Below are positions 1 through 6,008 of a stretch of 8,219 nt of DNA, piece after piece. This stretch comes from Actinomycetes bacterium (GTDB lineage Bacteria; Actinomycetota; Actinomycetes; Streptosporangiales; Streptosporangiaceae). Positions within the stretch are counted from its first letter, which is position 1, and the number at the start of each line of letters is the position of its first letter. Location of the stretch: assembly GCA_025964635.1 (NCBI GenBank), contig JAOPYP010000396.1, positions 1 through 8,219 of the forward strand. The letters are read 5' to 3'. Under the pieces are notes generated by a model. It was not told the origin of the DNA and searched no databases. It was given only the letters and a program-made list of their open reading frames with translations. The position numbers were made by a program, and so were the translations under genes.

Positions 1-189
1 AGCCCAGCAGGCCCAGTGGACGAGGCGGGCCCAGTGGAGGCGGGCCCAGTGGAGGCGGGCCCAGTGGAGGCGGGCCCAGTGGAGGCGGGCCCAGTGGAGG
101 CGGGCCCAGTGGAGGCGGGCCCAGTGGAGGCGGAGGCGGCCCGGGCGGACGCAGCACCACCGTCGGGCGCATTTCCCGGTGTTAGGTAA
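1..189 (+). CDS. Possible 3' end of a truncated gene with a GPVEA-repeat tail
   Basis: Frame 1 is open from the window edge to a TAA at 187-189. It reads Ser-Pro-Ala-Gly-Pro-Val-Asp-Glu-Ala, then seven Gly-Pro-Val-Glu-Ala pentapeptides, then an Ala/Pro-rich end. A low-complexity acidic Pro/Ala tail is common at the C-termini of actinobacterial proteins, and the only irregular repeat copy keeps this frame. The call is weak because frame 3 is also open, to a TAG at 183-185, and would give a Pro-Ser-Gly-Gly-Gly tail. Third-position GC does not clearly separate the two, and no domain is visible. Which frame is used, or whether the array is coding at all, needs the upstream sequence. Confidence 0.35.
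   Translation, partial: SPAGPVDEAGPVEAGPVEAGPVEAGPVEAGPVEAGPVEAGPVEAEAARADAAPPSGAFPGVR
10..131. repeat. 15-bp tandem repeat, seven perfect copies plus a variant
   Basis: The unit GGGCCCAGTGGAGGC occurs seven times without a mismatch at 27-131. A preceding copy at about 10-26 carries a 3-bp insertion (CGA), and degenerate GGAGGC-like sequence follows to about 140. Because both unit and insertion are multiples of three, every reading frame stays open through the array. On the + strand the frames read Gly-Pro-Val-Glu-Ala, Pro-Ser-Gly-Gly-Gly, or an Ala-Gln-Trp-Arg-Arg repeat. Perfect identity between copies points to recent expansion by slippage or unequal recombination, so copy number may vary between strains. 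Each unit contains the GGGCCC palindrome. Confidence 0.95.
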
Positions 190-246
190 GACTTGTCCCA
201 CGTGTTCTTAAAGTCAGCGGTGAAGCCTGGCTGCGTGGAGAGGAAG

Positions 247-268
247 CGGTAACAGGAAGGCATTACCG
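247..268. promoter_or_regulatory. Inverted repeat CGGTAA-N10-TTACCG
   Basis: Two exact 6-bp arms, CGGTAA (247-252) and TTACCG (263-268), are separated by 10 bp, so equivalent bases in the arms lie roughly one and a half to two helical turns apart. It lies about 70 bp upstream of the protease start. The arrangement would suit a dimeric regulator, but the arms are short and the symmetry could be chance. It is not followed by a T-run and is unlikely to be a terminator. Confidence 0.3.
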
Positions 269-323
269 GGCAAGGAACGGCTCGTGGGCGCGCACGGCGG
301 CGCACCTGACGCGGGACTCCCAC

Positions 324-333
324 GAAGGGGGAA
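324..333 (+). promoter_or_regulatory. Ribosome-binding site of the protease gene
   Basis: GAAGGGGGAA precedes the ATG at 337, with the G-run ending 5 bases before it. This supports that start. An overlapping ATG at 333 is in another frame. Confidence 0.6.
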
Positions 334-336
334 TGG

Positions 337-1212
337 ATGCGCCGACGCCAGCGCCCGGCCGGGGCTGACCACATCACGCTGCTGCCCAGCCACCGTTCCC
401 GGCTGGCCCGGCCGGCTCTCGCCGGCGCCGTCGCGGCCGTTATCGTCGTGGCCGCCGTGATCTTCCCGGCCGCGCCGAGTCTCGCCATCCGCCTCGCCGC
501 CGCGGTCCATACCCTCGGGCTGAAGGCGGACCAGGTCACCACCGGCACGCGTGTCCGCGCACCGGTGGCCGGGTCGGCCGTGGGTGCGCTGTTCACCACG
601 GCCCCGGCTGGACTGAGCGTGAGCGGGCACTTCTGCACCGCGAGCGTAGTGAACAGTCCGGCCGGTGATGTGGTCATGACCGCGGCCCACTGCGTGAGCG
701 GGCTGAAGCCGAGCCAGTTCGTCTTCGTGCCGGGATACCGGAACGGCCACGCACCGTACGGAGCCTGGTCCGTCACCCGGGTGGTCGTGGATCAAGCCTG
801 GTCCAGCAGTGCCAGCATCGACGACGACGTCGCATTTCTCGTGGTGAAGAAGGCAGGGACGACCGCCAGCCTGCAGTCCCTCACTGGTGGTGAGCGGCTG
901 GGCTTCGGCCAGCCCGCCGGGCAGGTCGTGCACGTCACCGGATATCCGAACGGCACAACGGCCCCCATCTCATGCCTGAACCGGGCCGCCCCGTTCAGCC
1001 CCACCGAGCTGGAGTTCGACTGCGACGGCTACACCAACGGCACGAGCGGCAGCGCGCTGCTGGCCGGCGTTGACCCCCGCACCGGGCTCGGCACCGTCAT
1101 CGGCGTGATTGGCGGGTACCAGGAAGGCGGAGACACCAACTCGGTGTCCTACGCGGACCGGCTGGGGGCAAACGTGGCGGCGATGTACAGGATCGCAACC
1201 GGCCGGTCATAG
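337..1212 (+). CDS. Membrane-anchored or secreted trypsin-like serine protease (S1 fold)
   Basis: This 291-residue protein is a chymotrypsin-fold serine peptidase that probably acts outside the cell. A basic N-terminus of about 25 residues is followed by a hydrophobic Ala/Val segment (about 27-50), which is either a long signal peptide or a membrane anchor. The triad is visible: His118 in TAAHC, Asp164 in DDDVAFL, and Ser237 in GTSGSA. Cys100/Cys119 bracket the His loop as in the usual S1 disulphide, and Cys213/Cys229 may form a second bond before the Ser. The residue before the catalytic Ser is Thr rather than the Asp of GDSGG, as in V8/glutamyl endopeptidase-like members. No Pro-domain, PDZ or C-terminal anchor is seen. 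The gene converges on the DUF4387 gene with 147 bp between them and looks monocistronic. The family call is firm; cleavage specificity and physiological substrate are unknown. Confidence 0.88.
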   Translation: MRRRQRPAGADHITLLPSHRSRLARPALAGAVAAVIVVAAVIFPAAPSLAIRLAAAVHTLGLKADQVTTGTRVRAPVAGSAVGALFTTAPAGLSVSGHFCTASVVNSPAGDVVMTAAHCVSGLKPSQFVFVPGYRNGHAPYGAWSVTRVVVDQAWSSSASIDDDVAFLVVKKAGTTASLQSLTGGERLGFGQPAGQVVHVTGYPNGTTAPISCLNRAAPFSPTELEFDCDGYTNGTSGSALLAGVDPRTGLGTVIGVIGGYQEGGDTNSVSYADRLGANVAAMYRIATGRS

Positions 1213-1359
1213 TCCTGGCGCCCGCCGGATGCGTCGTCGGGTGCTGCCCGGCCACTGACGGCGTTCCCACCGTGTACATCGGTCTCGCTGATGCAGGCGC
1301 CGGGTTGATCGGGGCGCGGAAGATTCGGGAATTCCGGGAGCCTGATCGGCCTGCCGAAG
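1213..1359. other. Intergenic region between convergent genes
   Basis: This stretch separates the 3' ends of the protease gene and the - strand operon. It holds only short GC-rich stems (for example CGGG-TGCTG-CCCG near 1239-1251 and TCGG-CCTG-CCGA near 1346-1357), none with a long stem or a T-run. Transcription must stop somewhere here on both strands, but I cannot point to a convincing intrinsic terminator. No small gene is supported. Confidence 0.5.
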
Positions 1360-1713
1360 CTACCGCGAAGCATCCTGATGATGTCCCGGCGGAGCCGGCA
1401 GACGCAGGGCAGCCAGCGGCACGAACTGCTGGCCGCCGTGAAGGTCCCGGTCCCCGAAGCTCCCCGCCGTGACCGGCCGGGGAAAGGAGATCTTCACGGC
1501 GAGGATGCCGCGGAGTTCGAAGTACTTCACGGTCGCCGGATCGACGTCATAGAGGCGTCCGATCGCCTGGGGCGACAGGACGCCTGATGTGGTGACGAAC
1601 GTGTAGTCGGGCTCACTTCTGAAGAGGACGTCCATCGTGATCCAGAACGGCCCGGCGTTCTTGGACCGGACCTGACCGGCCAGCTCCCCGAGGGTGAGGG
1701 CAGCATCAGGCAT
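1360..1713 (-). CDS. DUF4387 family protein, partner of the AtuA-like protein
   Basis: This 117-residue soluble protein matches the DUF4387 family, recognised by SKNAGPFW at residues 17-24, the segment with Leu-Tyr-Asp-Val-Asp-Pro near 54-59, the FPRP block (77-80) and GDRDLHGGQQ (87-96). The family has no established biochemical function. Its members are commonly encoded next to, or annotated together with, AtuA/DUF1446 proteins, as here. The ATG at 1713 is preferred over an upstream in-frame Met at 1773, because the 20 extra residues would overlap the AtuA gene deeply and do not resemble the family. With the chosen start, the gene overlaps the AtuA stop codon by 8 bp (ATGCCTGA), indicating translational coupling and probably 1:1 production. 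The last 12 or so residues, rich in Pro and His, look like a lineage-specific tail. A role as a small subunit of an AtuA enzyme complex is inference. Confidence 0.88.
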   Translation of the reverse strand: MPDAALTLGELAGQVRSKNAGPFWITMDVLFRSEPDYTFVTTSGVLSPQAIGRLYDVDPATVKYFELRGILAVKISFPRPVTAGSFGDRDLHGGQQFVPLAALRLPAPPGHHQDASR

Positions 1714-1714
1714 T
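1706..1714 (-). promoter_or_regulatory. Start/stop overlap coupling AtuA and DUF4387
   Basis: The same AATGCCTGA occurs here: ATG of DUF4387 at 1713-1711 and TGA of AtuA at 1708-1706. The overlap suggests coupled translation of two interacting proteins. Confidence 0.7.
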
Positions 1715-3094
1715 GGCCACCTCGCTGAGGTCGATCCGGAACAGGTCGGTGCCCCGTTCCAGGTCGAGCACATGGTTCAGGACGAACTCATACGACGGGC
1801 CCCGCTCGATCTCCGCGGGTGAGGTCGCGAAGGCGAAACTCGGGAGGTGGTCCATGCCGGGCAGCGGCAGGTGCAGCAGCAGCGGGTTGGCTGTCCTGGC
1901 GATGGCCGTCGCCGTCTGCTGGCTCGGGGCGCGCACCTTGAACAGCAGGCCTATTTCCCGTGCGTCCCCGGTGCTGTCCTCGAGCGGCCCGAGGACCGCG
2001 TTGGCCCCGTAGCACTGCAGAGCGAGCTCGTAGTGCTGGGGATCCAGGTCGAGGGTGGCGCGAACGCGATCTTCCAGGACGCTGAGCAGGTACCGCAGCC
2101 AGGTCTCGAGGCTGGCCAGAATGTGCGGGTCGCGGATCCCGACGAGGGAGATCGTCTCGTACCCGCCGAGTCGTGCTCCCTCCAGCTTCGCGGTGGGATG
2201 GGACGAGAGCAGGAAGCCGGAGCCTTCGACCCGGACGGTTCTCTCGTCGATCGCGGTGTAGGTGGCTGCGGAGGTGTCCAGGGTGCCGGTCGGCTCCAGG
2301 AGGCGGAACGGATCGGCGTTCTCGTAGAGCATGTGGGCGGCCACGGACGTCGGGGTGCAGGCGGCGTCGGGGCTCAGGGGGGTGACGGTGAATCCGGTGC
2401 CGTCGATCCGCACATGGACGCCGCCCGCGGTCGGGTTGGTCGTGCACTGGCCGCCACACTCGACGGTCTTGGCCGCGTGCCACGTAGGGCCGGCCGGCAG
2501 GCCGTGCATGAGGGCCACCGCGGCCACCATCGACGTGTCGGTGGCCCGGCCGGCCAGGACGACCTCCGCGCCGGCCTCCAGGGCAGCGACGATGGGGTCG
2601 TGACCCATGAGGGCGACGACATGGGAGCAGGACCGGACCGTGTCCGGGTCGAGATCGCCGAGGGGAGGCAGGCTCCGCACCCGGCCCGCCTCAATGGCGG
2701 CGATCACGGTCGCCGGGTCAAGCTCGCTGTAGACGCGGGCCATCCGGAACGACAGCCGATCCTCGGCGGCGATGCGGACGGCGATCTCGGCGACCCAGTC
2801 CACGCCAGTGTCGGTGCCGGCCGTGCCGCAGCTGCCGACGATGAGCGGGATCTGTGCCTCCCGCGCCGCGGACAGCAGGATGCGCAGGTCCCGCTCCACC
2901 GCCGAGGCGGCGGTCTTGGCCACGCCGGCACCCAGGTAGTAGGGACCGGAGTCGGTCGAGCCGCCGTCGATGGCAATCGCGGTCGCGCCCATGGCGATGC
3001 CGCGTTTGATCGACTCCGCGGTGAAGCCACCGCCCAGCATCCCGCTGGGAAAGATGACGCCGACGCCTGGTTCAGAAGTGGGCTGGGTGGACAT
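1706..3094 (-). CDS. AtuA family protein (DUF1446, acyclic terpene utilization family)
   Basis: This 462-residue cytoplasmic protein belongs to the AtuA/DUF1446 family. Recognisable blocks are the N-terminal IFPSGMLGGGF segment (14-24), DGGSTDSGPYYLG (43-55), VGSCGTAGTDTG (86-97), AGRATDTS (181-188), KTVECGGQCTTN (209-220), KLEGARLGGYE (303-313), YGANAVLG (362-369) and a C-terminal block with SFAF and RGPSYEFVLNHVL (431-443). AtuA was named for a Pseudomonas cluster needed for growth on citronellol and related terpenes, but its reaction is not well established and most homologues lie outside terpene pathways. The family name should therefore not be read as a substrate. The start at 3094 has GAGGGAG at 3109-3103, 8 bases away. 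An in-frame Met at 3187 would add 31 unconserved Arg/Thr/Pro-rich residues and overlap the ATPase gene. The gene lies 71 bp after the ATPase gene and is coupled to the DUF4387 gene. Confidence 0.9.
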   Translation of the reverse strand: MSTQPTSEPGVGVIFPSGMLGGGFTAESIKRGIAMGATAIAIDGGSTDSGPYYLGAGVAKTAASAVERDLRILLSAAREAQIPLIVGSCGTAGTDTGVDWVAEIAVRIAAEDRLSFRMARVYSELDPATVIAAIEAGRVRSLPPLGDLDPDTVRSCSHVVALMGHDPIVAALEAGAEVVLAGRATDTSMVAAVALMHGLPAGPTWHAAKTVECGGQCTTNPTAGGVHVRIDGTGFTVTPLSPDAACTPTSVAAHMLYENADPFRLLEPTGTLDTSAATYTAIDERTVRVEGSGFLLSSHPTAKLEGARLGGYETISLVGIRDPHILASLETWLRYLLSVLEDRVRATLDLDPQHYELALQCYGANAVLGPLEDSTGDAREIGLLFKVRAPSQQTATAIARTANPLLLHLPLPGMDHLPSFAFATSPAEIERGPSYEFVLNHVLDLERGTDLFRIDLSEVANA

Positions 3095-3102
3095 GGCCGT
3101 AG

Positions 3103-3109
3103 CTCCCTC
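3103..3109 (-). promoter_or_regulatory. Ribosome-binding site deciding the AtuA start
   Basis: GAGGGAG on the - strand lies 8 bases before the ATG at 3094 and supports this start over the Met codon at 3187. The 71-bp gap to the ATPase gene shows no evident promoter or terminator, so co-transcription is likely. Confidence 0.6.
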
Positions 3110-3165
3110 AGGGTTTCCGGACGTGCGTACCGGTCTCGCGGCGGTGCCGGTTGAGCGGGCCGTGC

Positions 3166-4242
3166 TCACGACGGGAGGACCCGGCACGCGGAGGGGGGTA
3201 TCCGGACCGTGACCGCCGGGCCGACGAACAACCGGGTGTCGGTGACGGTCAAGGCCAGGCCGTCGATGCCCAGTTCATAGACGTAGTGATCACCGAGGAA
3301 TGAGACGGAGCGGAGCTCTGCGCGGTAGGTGTTCTCCCCGGACGCGGATTCGTCGCTGGTGAGCTCGACCGCCTCCGGGCGTACGGCCAGCTGGACCTCG
3401 TCGCCGGCCGCGCGGTCTCCCCCGGAGAGAGTGATCGGTTTGCCGTTGCCGTGCAGGACCAGCCCGGTGGTCCCCGAGGAGGTAGCCGTGGCGACCCGGG
3501 CGGGCAGGATGTTGCAGTGGCCGAGGAACTCGGCGACGAAGCGCGTGGCCGGGCGCCGGTAGATGTCTTCGGGGGTGCCGATCTGGAGGACTGACCCTTC
3601 GTCCATGACCACGATCCGGTCGCTGAGGCTGAGCGCCTCGTCCTGATCGTGCGTGACGAACAGCGTCGTCAGTCCCAGCTCGGCTTGCAGGTGCTTGAGC
3701 CAGGTCCTGGCCCGCTCGCGCAGCTTGGCGTCGAGGTTGGAGAACGGCTCATCGAGCAGCAGTACGGCCGGGGCGTACACCAGCGCCCTGGCCAGGGCCA
3801 CCCGCTGCTGCTGGCCACCCGACAGTTCGTGCGGATACCGGCGGGCGTAGTCACCCATCTCGACCAGATCGAGGGTCTCGAGGACCCGGCGGCGCAGGGC
3901 GTCCTTTTTCATCCGCCGGATCCTGAGCGGGAACGCGACGTTGCCGAACACAGTCAGGTGCGGCCAGATGGCGTACGACTGGAACACCATGCCGAGGTTG
4001 CGGTCCTCGGCCTTCAGATAGACCTTGGCGGCCCTGTCGAAGAAAGTCCTGTCCCCGCAGGAGATCAGGCCCTCGTCGGGACGCTGGAATCCGGCGATCG
4101 ACATGAGGGTCGTGGTCTTGCCGCAGCCGCTCGGTCCCAGCAGGGTCAGGAACTCCTTGTCATGCACGCTGAAGCTGATGTTTTTCAGCGCCTGTTCCTG
4201 GCCGAAAGATTTGCTCAGCCGCTCGACGGTGATCTCAGGCAT
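3166..4242 (-). CDS. ABC transporter ATP-binding protein, PotA/FbpC type
   Basis: This 358-residue cytoplasmic ATPase powers the importer encoded just upstream. All nucleotide-binding motifs are intact: Walker A GPSGCGKTT (36-44), Q-loop Gln88 in MVFQSY, signature LSGGQQQ (140-146), Walker B VLLLDEP with Asp164 and Glu165, D-loop SNLDA (168-172) and H-loop His198. After about residue 240 there is a C-terminal TOBE-like extension containing the VRPEAVEL block. This, together with the length, places it with the ferric iron, spermidine/putrescine and 2-aminoethylphosphonate ATPases rather than amino-acid or peptide ATPases. Subfamily resemblance does not fix the substrate. The ATG at 4242 overlaps the permease stop by 8 bp and has AAGAGGAAA upstream. 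An in-frame Met at 4290 would extend the protein into the permease gene without matching the family. Confidence 0.93.
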   Translation of the reverse strand: MPEITVERLSKSFGQEQALKNISFSVHDKEFLTLLGPSGCGKTTTLMSIAGFQRPDEGLISCGDRTFFDRAAKVYLKAEDRNLGMVFQSYAIWPHLTVFGNVAFPLRIRRMKKDALRRRVLETLDLVEMGDYARRYPHELSGGQQQRVALARALVYAPAVLLLDEPFSNLDAKLRERARTWLKHLQAELGLTTLFVTHDQDEALSLSDRIVVMDEGSVLQIGTPEDIYRRPATRFVAEFLGHCNILPARVATATSSGTTGLVLHGNGKPITLSGGDRAAGDEVQLAVRPEAVELTSDESASGENTYRAELRSVSFLGDHYVYELGIDGLALTVTDTRLFVGPAVTVRIPPSACRVLPS

Positions 4243-4243
4243 T
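4235..4243 (-). promoter_or_regulatory. Start/stop overlap coupling permease and ATPase
   Basis: AATGCCTGA on the - strand contains the ATPase start ATG (4242-4240) and, in the other frame, the permease stop TGA (4237-4235). A ribosome finishing the permease can re-initiate at once. Confidence 0.7.
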
Positions 4244-5971
4244 GCGCTTTCCTCTTGCTTGTGCCGCGAACAGCCGGGCGCCGACCGCAATGGCGAGGAT
4301 CGTTATGGCGACTTGCACCATGGCTAGCGCGGCGACAGGCCCGATCGTGCCCTGCTGCTCGGCGTCCAGCATCGTGACGCCCATGATTTCGTGTCCCGGA
4401 GTGACGAGAAAGAGAGCCGGATCGTAGTCATTGAGGATCGAGATGAACAGGAGGATGAACGATGCGTACAGCGCGGGTTTAAGTATCGGGAAGGCGATCC
4501 GGGTCGTTGACGTCCACCAGCTGGCGCCAGCGGCGCGCGCAGCATGGTCCATCGACTCGCTGACCGTCCCGAATGCCGAGGACATCACGAAATAGGCGAG
4601 AGTTATCGAGCGGATGCTGAGCGCCAGCATGATCCCCCAGATGCTGTTACGGAGCGCACCTCCCGGCGGGTTAACCAGCAGAAAGGTCCAGAAAAAACCA
4701 ATCCCGATGATGATTCCCGGAATGGCTCGGGGAAACAGCAGCATGAAAGGCAGAGAGCGTCGTAGCCTGAATCTCGACCGCTGGGCCACAGCGGTGGCCA
4801 GCGCGACCACCAGGGTGGTGAGGAGGCCGCCCACAACAGCGATCTCAACGGTGTTCAGGATCGAGTGGGCGAATGTGCCATGTGCGATCTCCCACCAGTT
4901 GCCGAGTGTCAACAGATGCCAGGGGGCGATCAGCGGAGTCAGCTCCGAGACGACCGACGACAAGGCCAGGGCCGCTATCGGCGCGAACGCCGTGGCCAGG
5001 AGGTACACCCCGAGGATCGCGCCGAGCACCCATCTGAGCCACGTGCCCAGCTGCACTCCCCCGGCCGGGCCGCTCCGCCCGCCCACCGACACGAAGCGGG
5101 CCTGATCCCCCAGCAGCTTGCTCCGCAACAGCAGCAGCGCGCAGGCGCAGGCGAGCAGAACCGTGGCTCCGGCGCTGACGACCGGCGGATCCGGGGTGAA
5201 CGCACTCGACCAGGTGTTGAACAGATAGCTGGCGATGAAGTCGTGCCCCTGGGGCGAGCCCAGGACGAGGGGAATGCCCAGTGATTCGATGGAGAGCGTG
5301 AAGACGAGGAGCCCCGCGTTGAGCAGGGCGGGACGCAGCATGGGCACGGTGATCCGCCCTAGCACGCTGAGCGGTGGCGCGCCGGTACTGCGGGCGGCGT
5401 TCTCCAGCGAGGAATCGGCACCGGAGAGTGTCGCCTGGCAGACAAGGAAGACGACCGGCACGGCGACCGCCGTGCCCAGCACGGCCATGCCGGGCACGCT
5501 GGTCAGGTTCAGCGGTATATGCAGGGTCTGATTGACGAAGTCGTGCGCGTAGCCGCCGGGTCCATAGAGCGCGTTCCAGCCGAGGATGACACCGAGCGGG
5601 GGAAGCACGATGGGCGCGATAAACAGGCGCGAGTAAGCCCTCCGGCCGTATACGTCGGTCCGGCTGCACAACACGGCGAAGCTTCCGCCCAGCACCACCG
5701 AACTCGCGGTCGTGATGGCCGCGAACTCCAGCGTGTTCAGGGCAGCCGTCCAGAACGCGGGGTCGGTGAACAGCTGCCGGTACGGCGCCAGCGTGAAGAC
5801 CCGCCCGGCTGCGTAGATCGGCTTGCTCTGCACCGACGCGTACACGAGCGGGAGGACCGGCGCCAGAACACAGACCAGCACGACCGCCCAGATGGCCGCC
5901 TGGGCCCCCGTCTCGGGGACCAGGCGGCGCACCCGGGCGCCATGAGCCGGCGCGTAGCTCACCGAGCTCAT
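4235..5971 (-). CDS. ABC transporter permease with two fused transmembrane domains (FbpB/ThiP-like)
   Basis: This 578-residue inner-membrane protein carries two binding-protein-dependent permease domains in one chain, so a single gene would supply the whole channel. The first half has hydrophobic segments near 25-46, 80-103, 114-137, 160-180, 215-237 and 263-283. The second has them near 313-342, 370-397, 408-433, 443-466, 498-516 and 545-569. Each half contains the cytoplasmic EAA loop that docks on the ATPase: ENAARSTGAPPL onward (190-210) and DHAARAAGASWW onward (475-495), both followed by a Pro-(Met/Ile)-Leu-(Arg/Lys)-Pro-Ala-Leu block. Fused permeases of this kind are typical of ferric iron and thiamine importers. 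The gene begins 37 bp after the solute-binding protein gene. No strong ribosome-binding site precedes the ATG at 5971, so an internal GTG (codon 14) is a possible alternative. The end overlaps the ATPase start. Confidence 0.92.
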   Translation of the reverse strand: MSSVSYAPAHGARVRRLVPETGAQAAIWAVVLVCVLAPVLPLVYASVQSKPIYAAGRVFTLAPYRQLFTDPAFWTAALNTLEFAAITTASSVVLGGSFAVLCSRTDVYGRRAYSRLFIAPIVLPPLGVILGWNALYGPGGYAHDFVNQTLHIPLNLTSVPGMAVLGTAVAVPVVFLVCQATLSGADSSLENAARSTGAPPLSVLGRITVPMLRPALLNAGLLVFTLSIESLGIPLVLGSPQGHDFIASYLFNTWSSAFTPDPPVVSAGATVLLACACALLLLRSKLLGDQARFVSVGGRSGPAGGVQLGTWLRWVLGAILGVYLLATAFAPIAALALSSVVSELTPLIAPWHLLTLGNWWEIAHGTFAHSILNTVEIAVVGGLLTTLVVALATAVAQRSRFRLRRSLPFMLLFPRAIPGIIIGIGFFWTFLLVNPPGGALRNSIWGIMLALSIRSITLAYFVMSSAFGTVSESMDHAARAAGASWWTSTTRIAFPILKPALYASFILLFISILNDYDPALFLVTPGHEIMGVTMLDAEQQGTIGPVAALAMVQVAITILAIAVGARLFAAQARGKRNA

Positions 5972-6008
5972 GGGCGTGGCGCAGTGAGGTCCAGGTCCGG
6001 CTGGTGGC

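Larger units (their letters stand above)
190..336. other. Upstream region of the protease gene
   Basis: No gene is supported in these 147 bp. They contain an inverted repeat at 247-268 and a strong ribosome-binding site near the end. I could not find a convincing -35/-10 pair with normal spacing, so the protease promoter is not assigned. Confidence 0.5.

Noticed and set aside
27..131. Tandem array as a CRISPR array or replication iteron cluster
   Set aside because: The 15-bp units abut directly with no spacers, are GC-rich, and no cas or replication gene is nearby.
214..933. 239-codon open frame on the - strand opposite the protease gene
   Set aside because: The composition is Gly/Arg/His-rich without domains, and the opposite strand encodes a protease with a full catalytic triad.
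1213..1359. Short stems as possible bidirectional terminator
   Set aside because: The stems are about 4 bp with no T-run, which is expected by chance at this GC content.
1714..1773. Upstream in-frame start (1773) for the DUF4387 protein
   Set aside because: The extra 20 residues are a frame-shifted reading of the AtuA C-terminus and do not match the family, which begins near the TLGELA block.
1847..3154. 435-codon open frame on the + strand opposite the AtuA gene
   Set aside because: It is antisense to a well-recognised family protein, has Arg/Gly/His-rich composition with no motif, and arises from the high GC of the coding strand.
3095..3187. Upstream in-frame start (3187) for the AtuA protein
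   Set aside because: It would add 31 unconserved residues, overlap the ATPase gene, and ignore the GAGGGAG site in front of 3094.
4845..5669. 274-codon frame on the - strand inside the permease gene, plus + strand frames at 3649-4377 and 7218-7904
   Set aside because: All overlap clear family members in other frames and show the Arg/Ala/Pro-rich composition of shadow frames.
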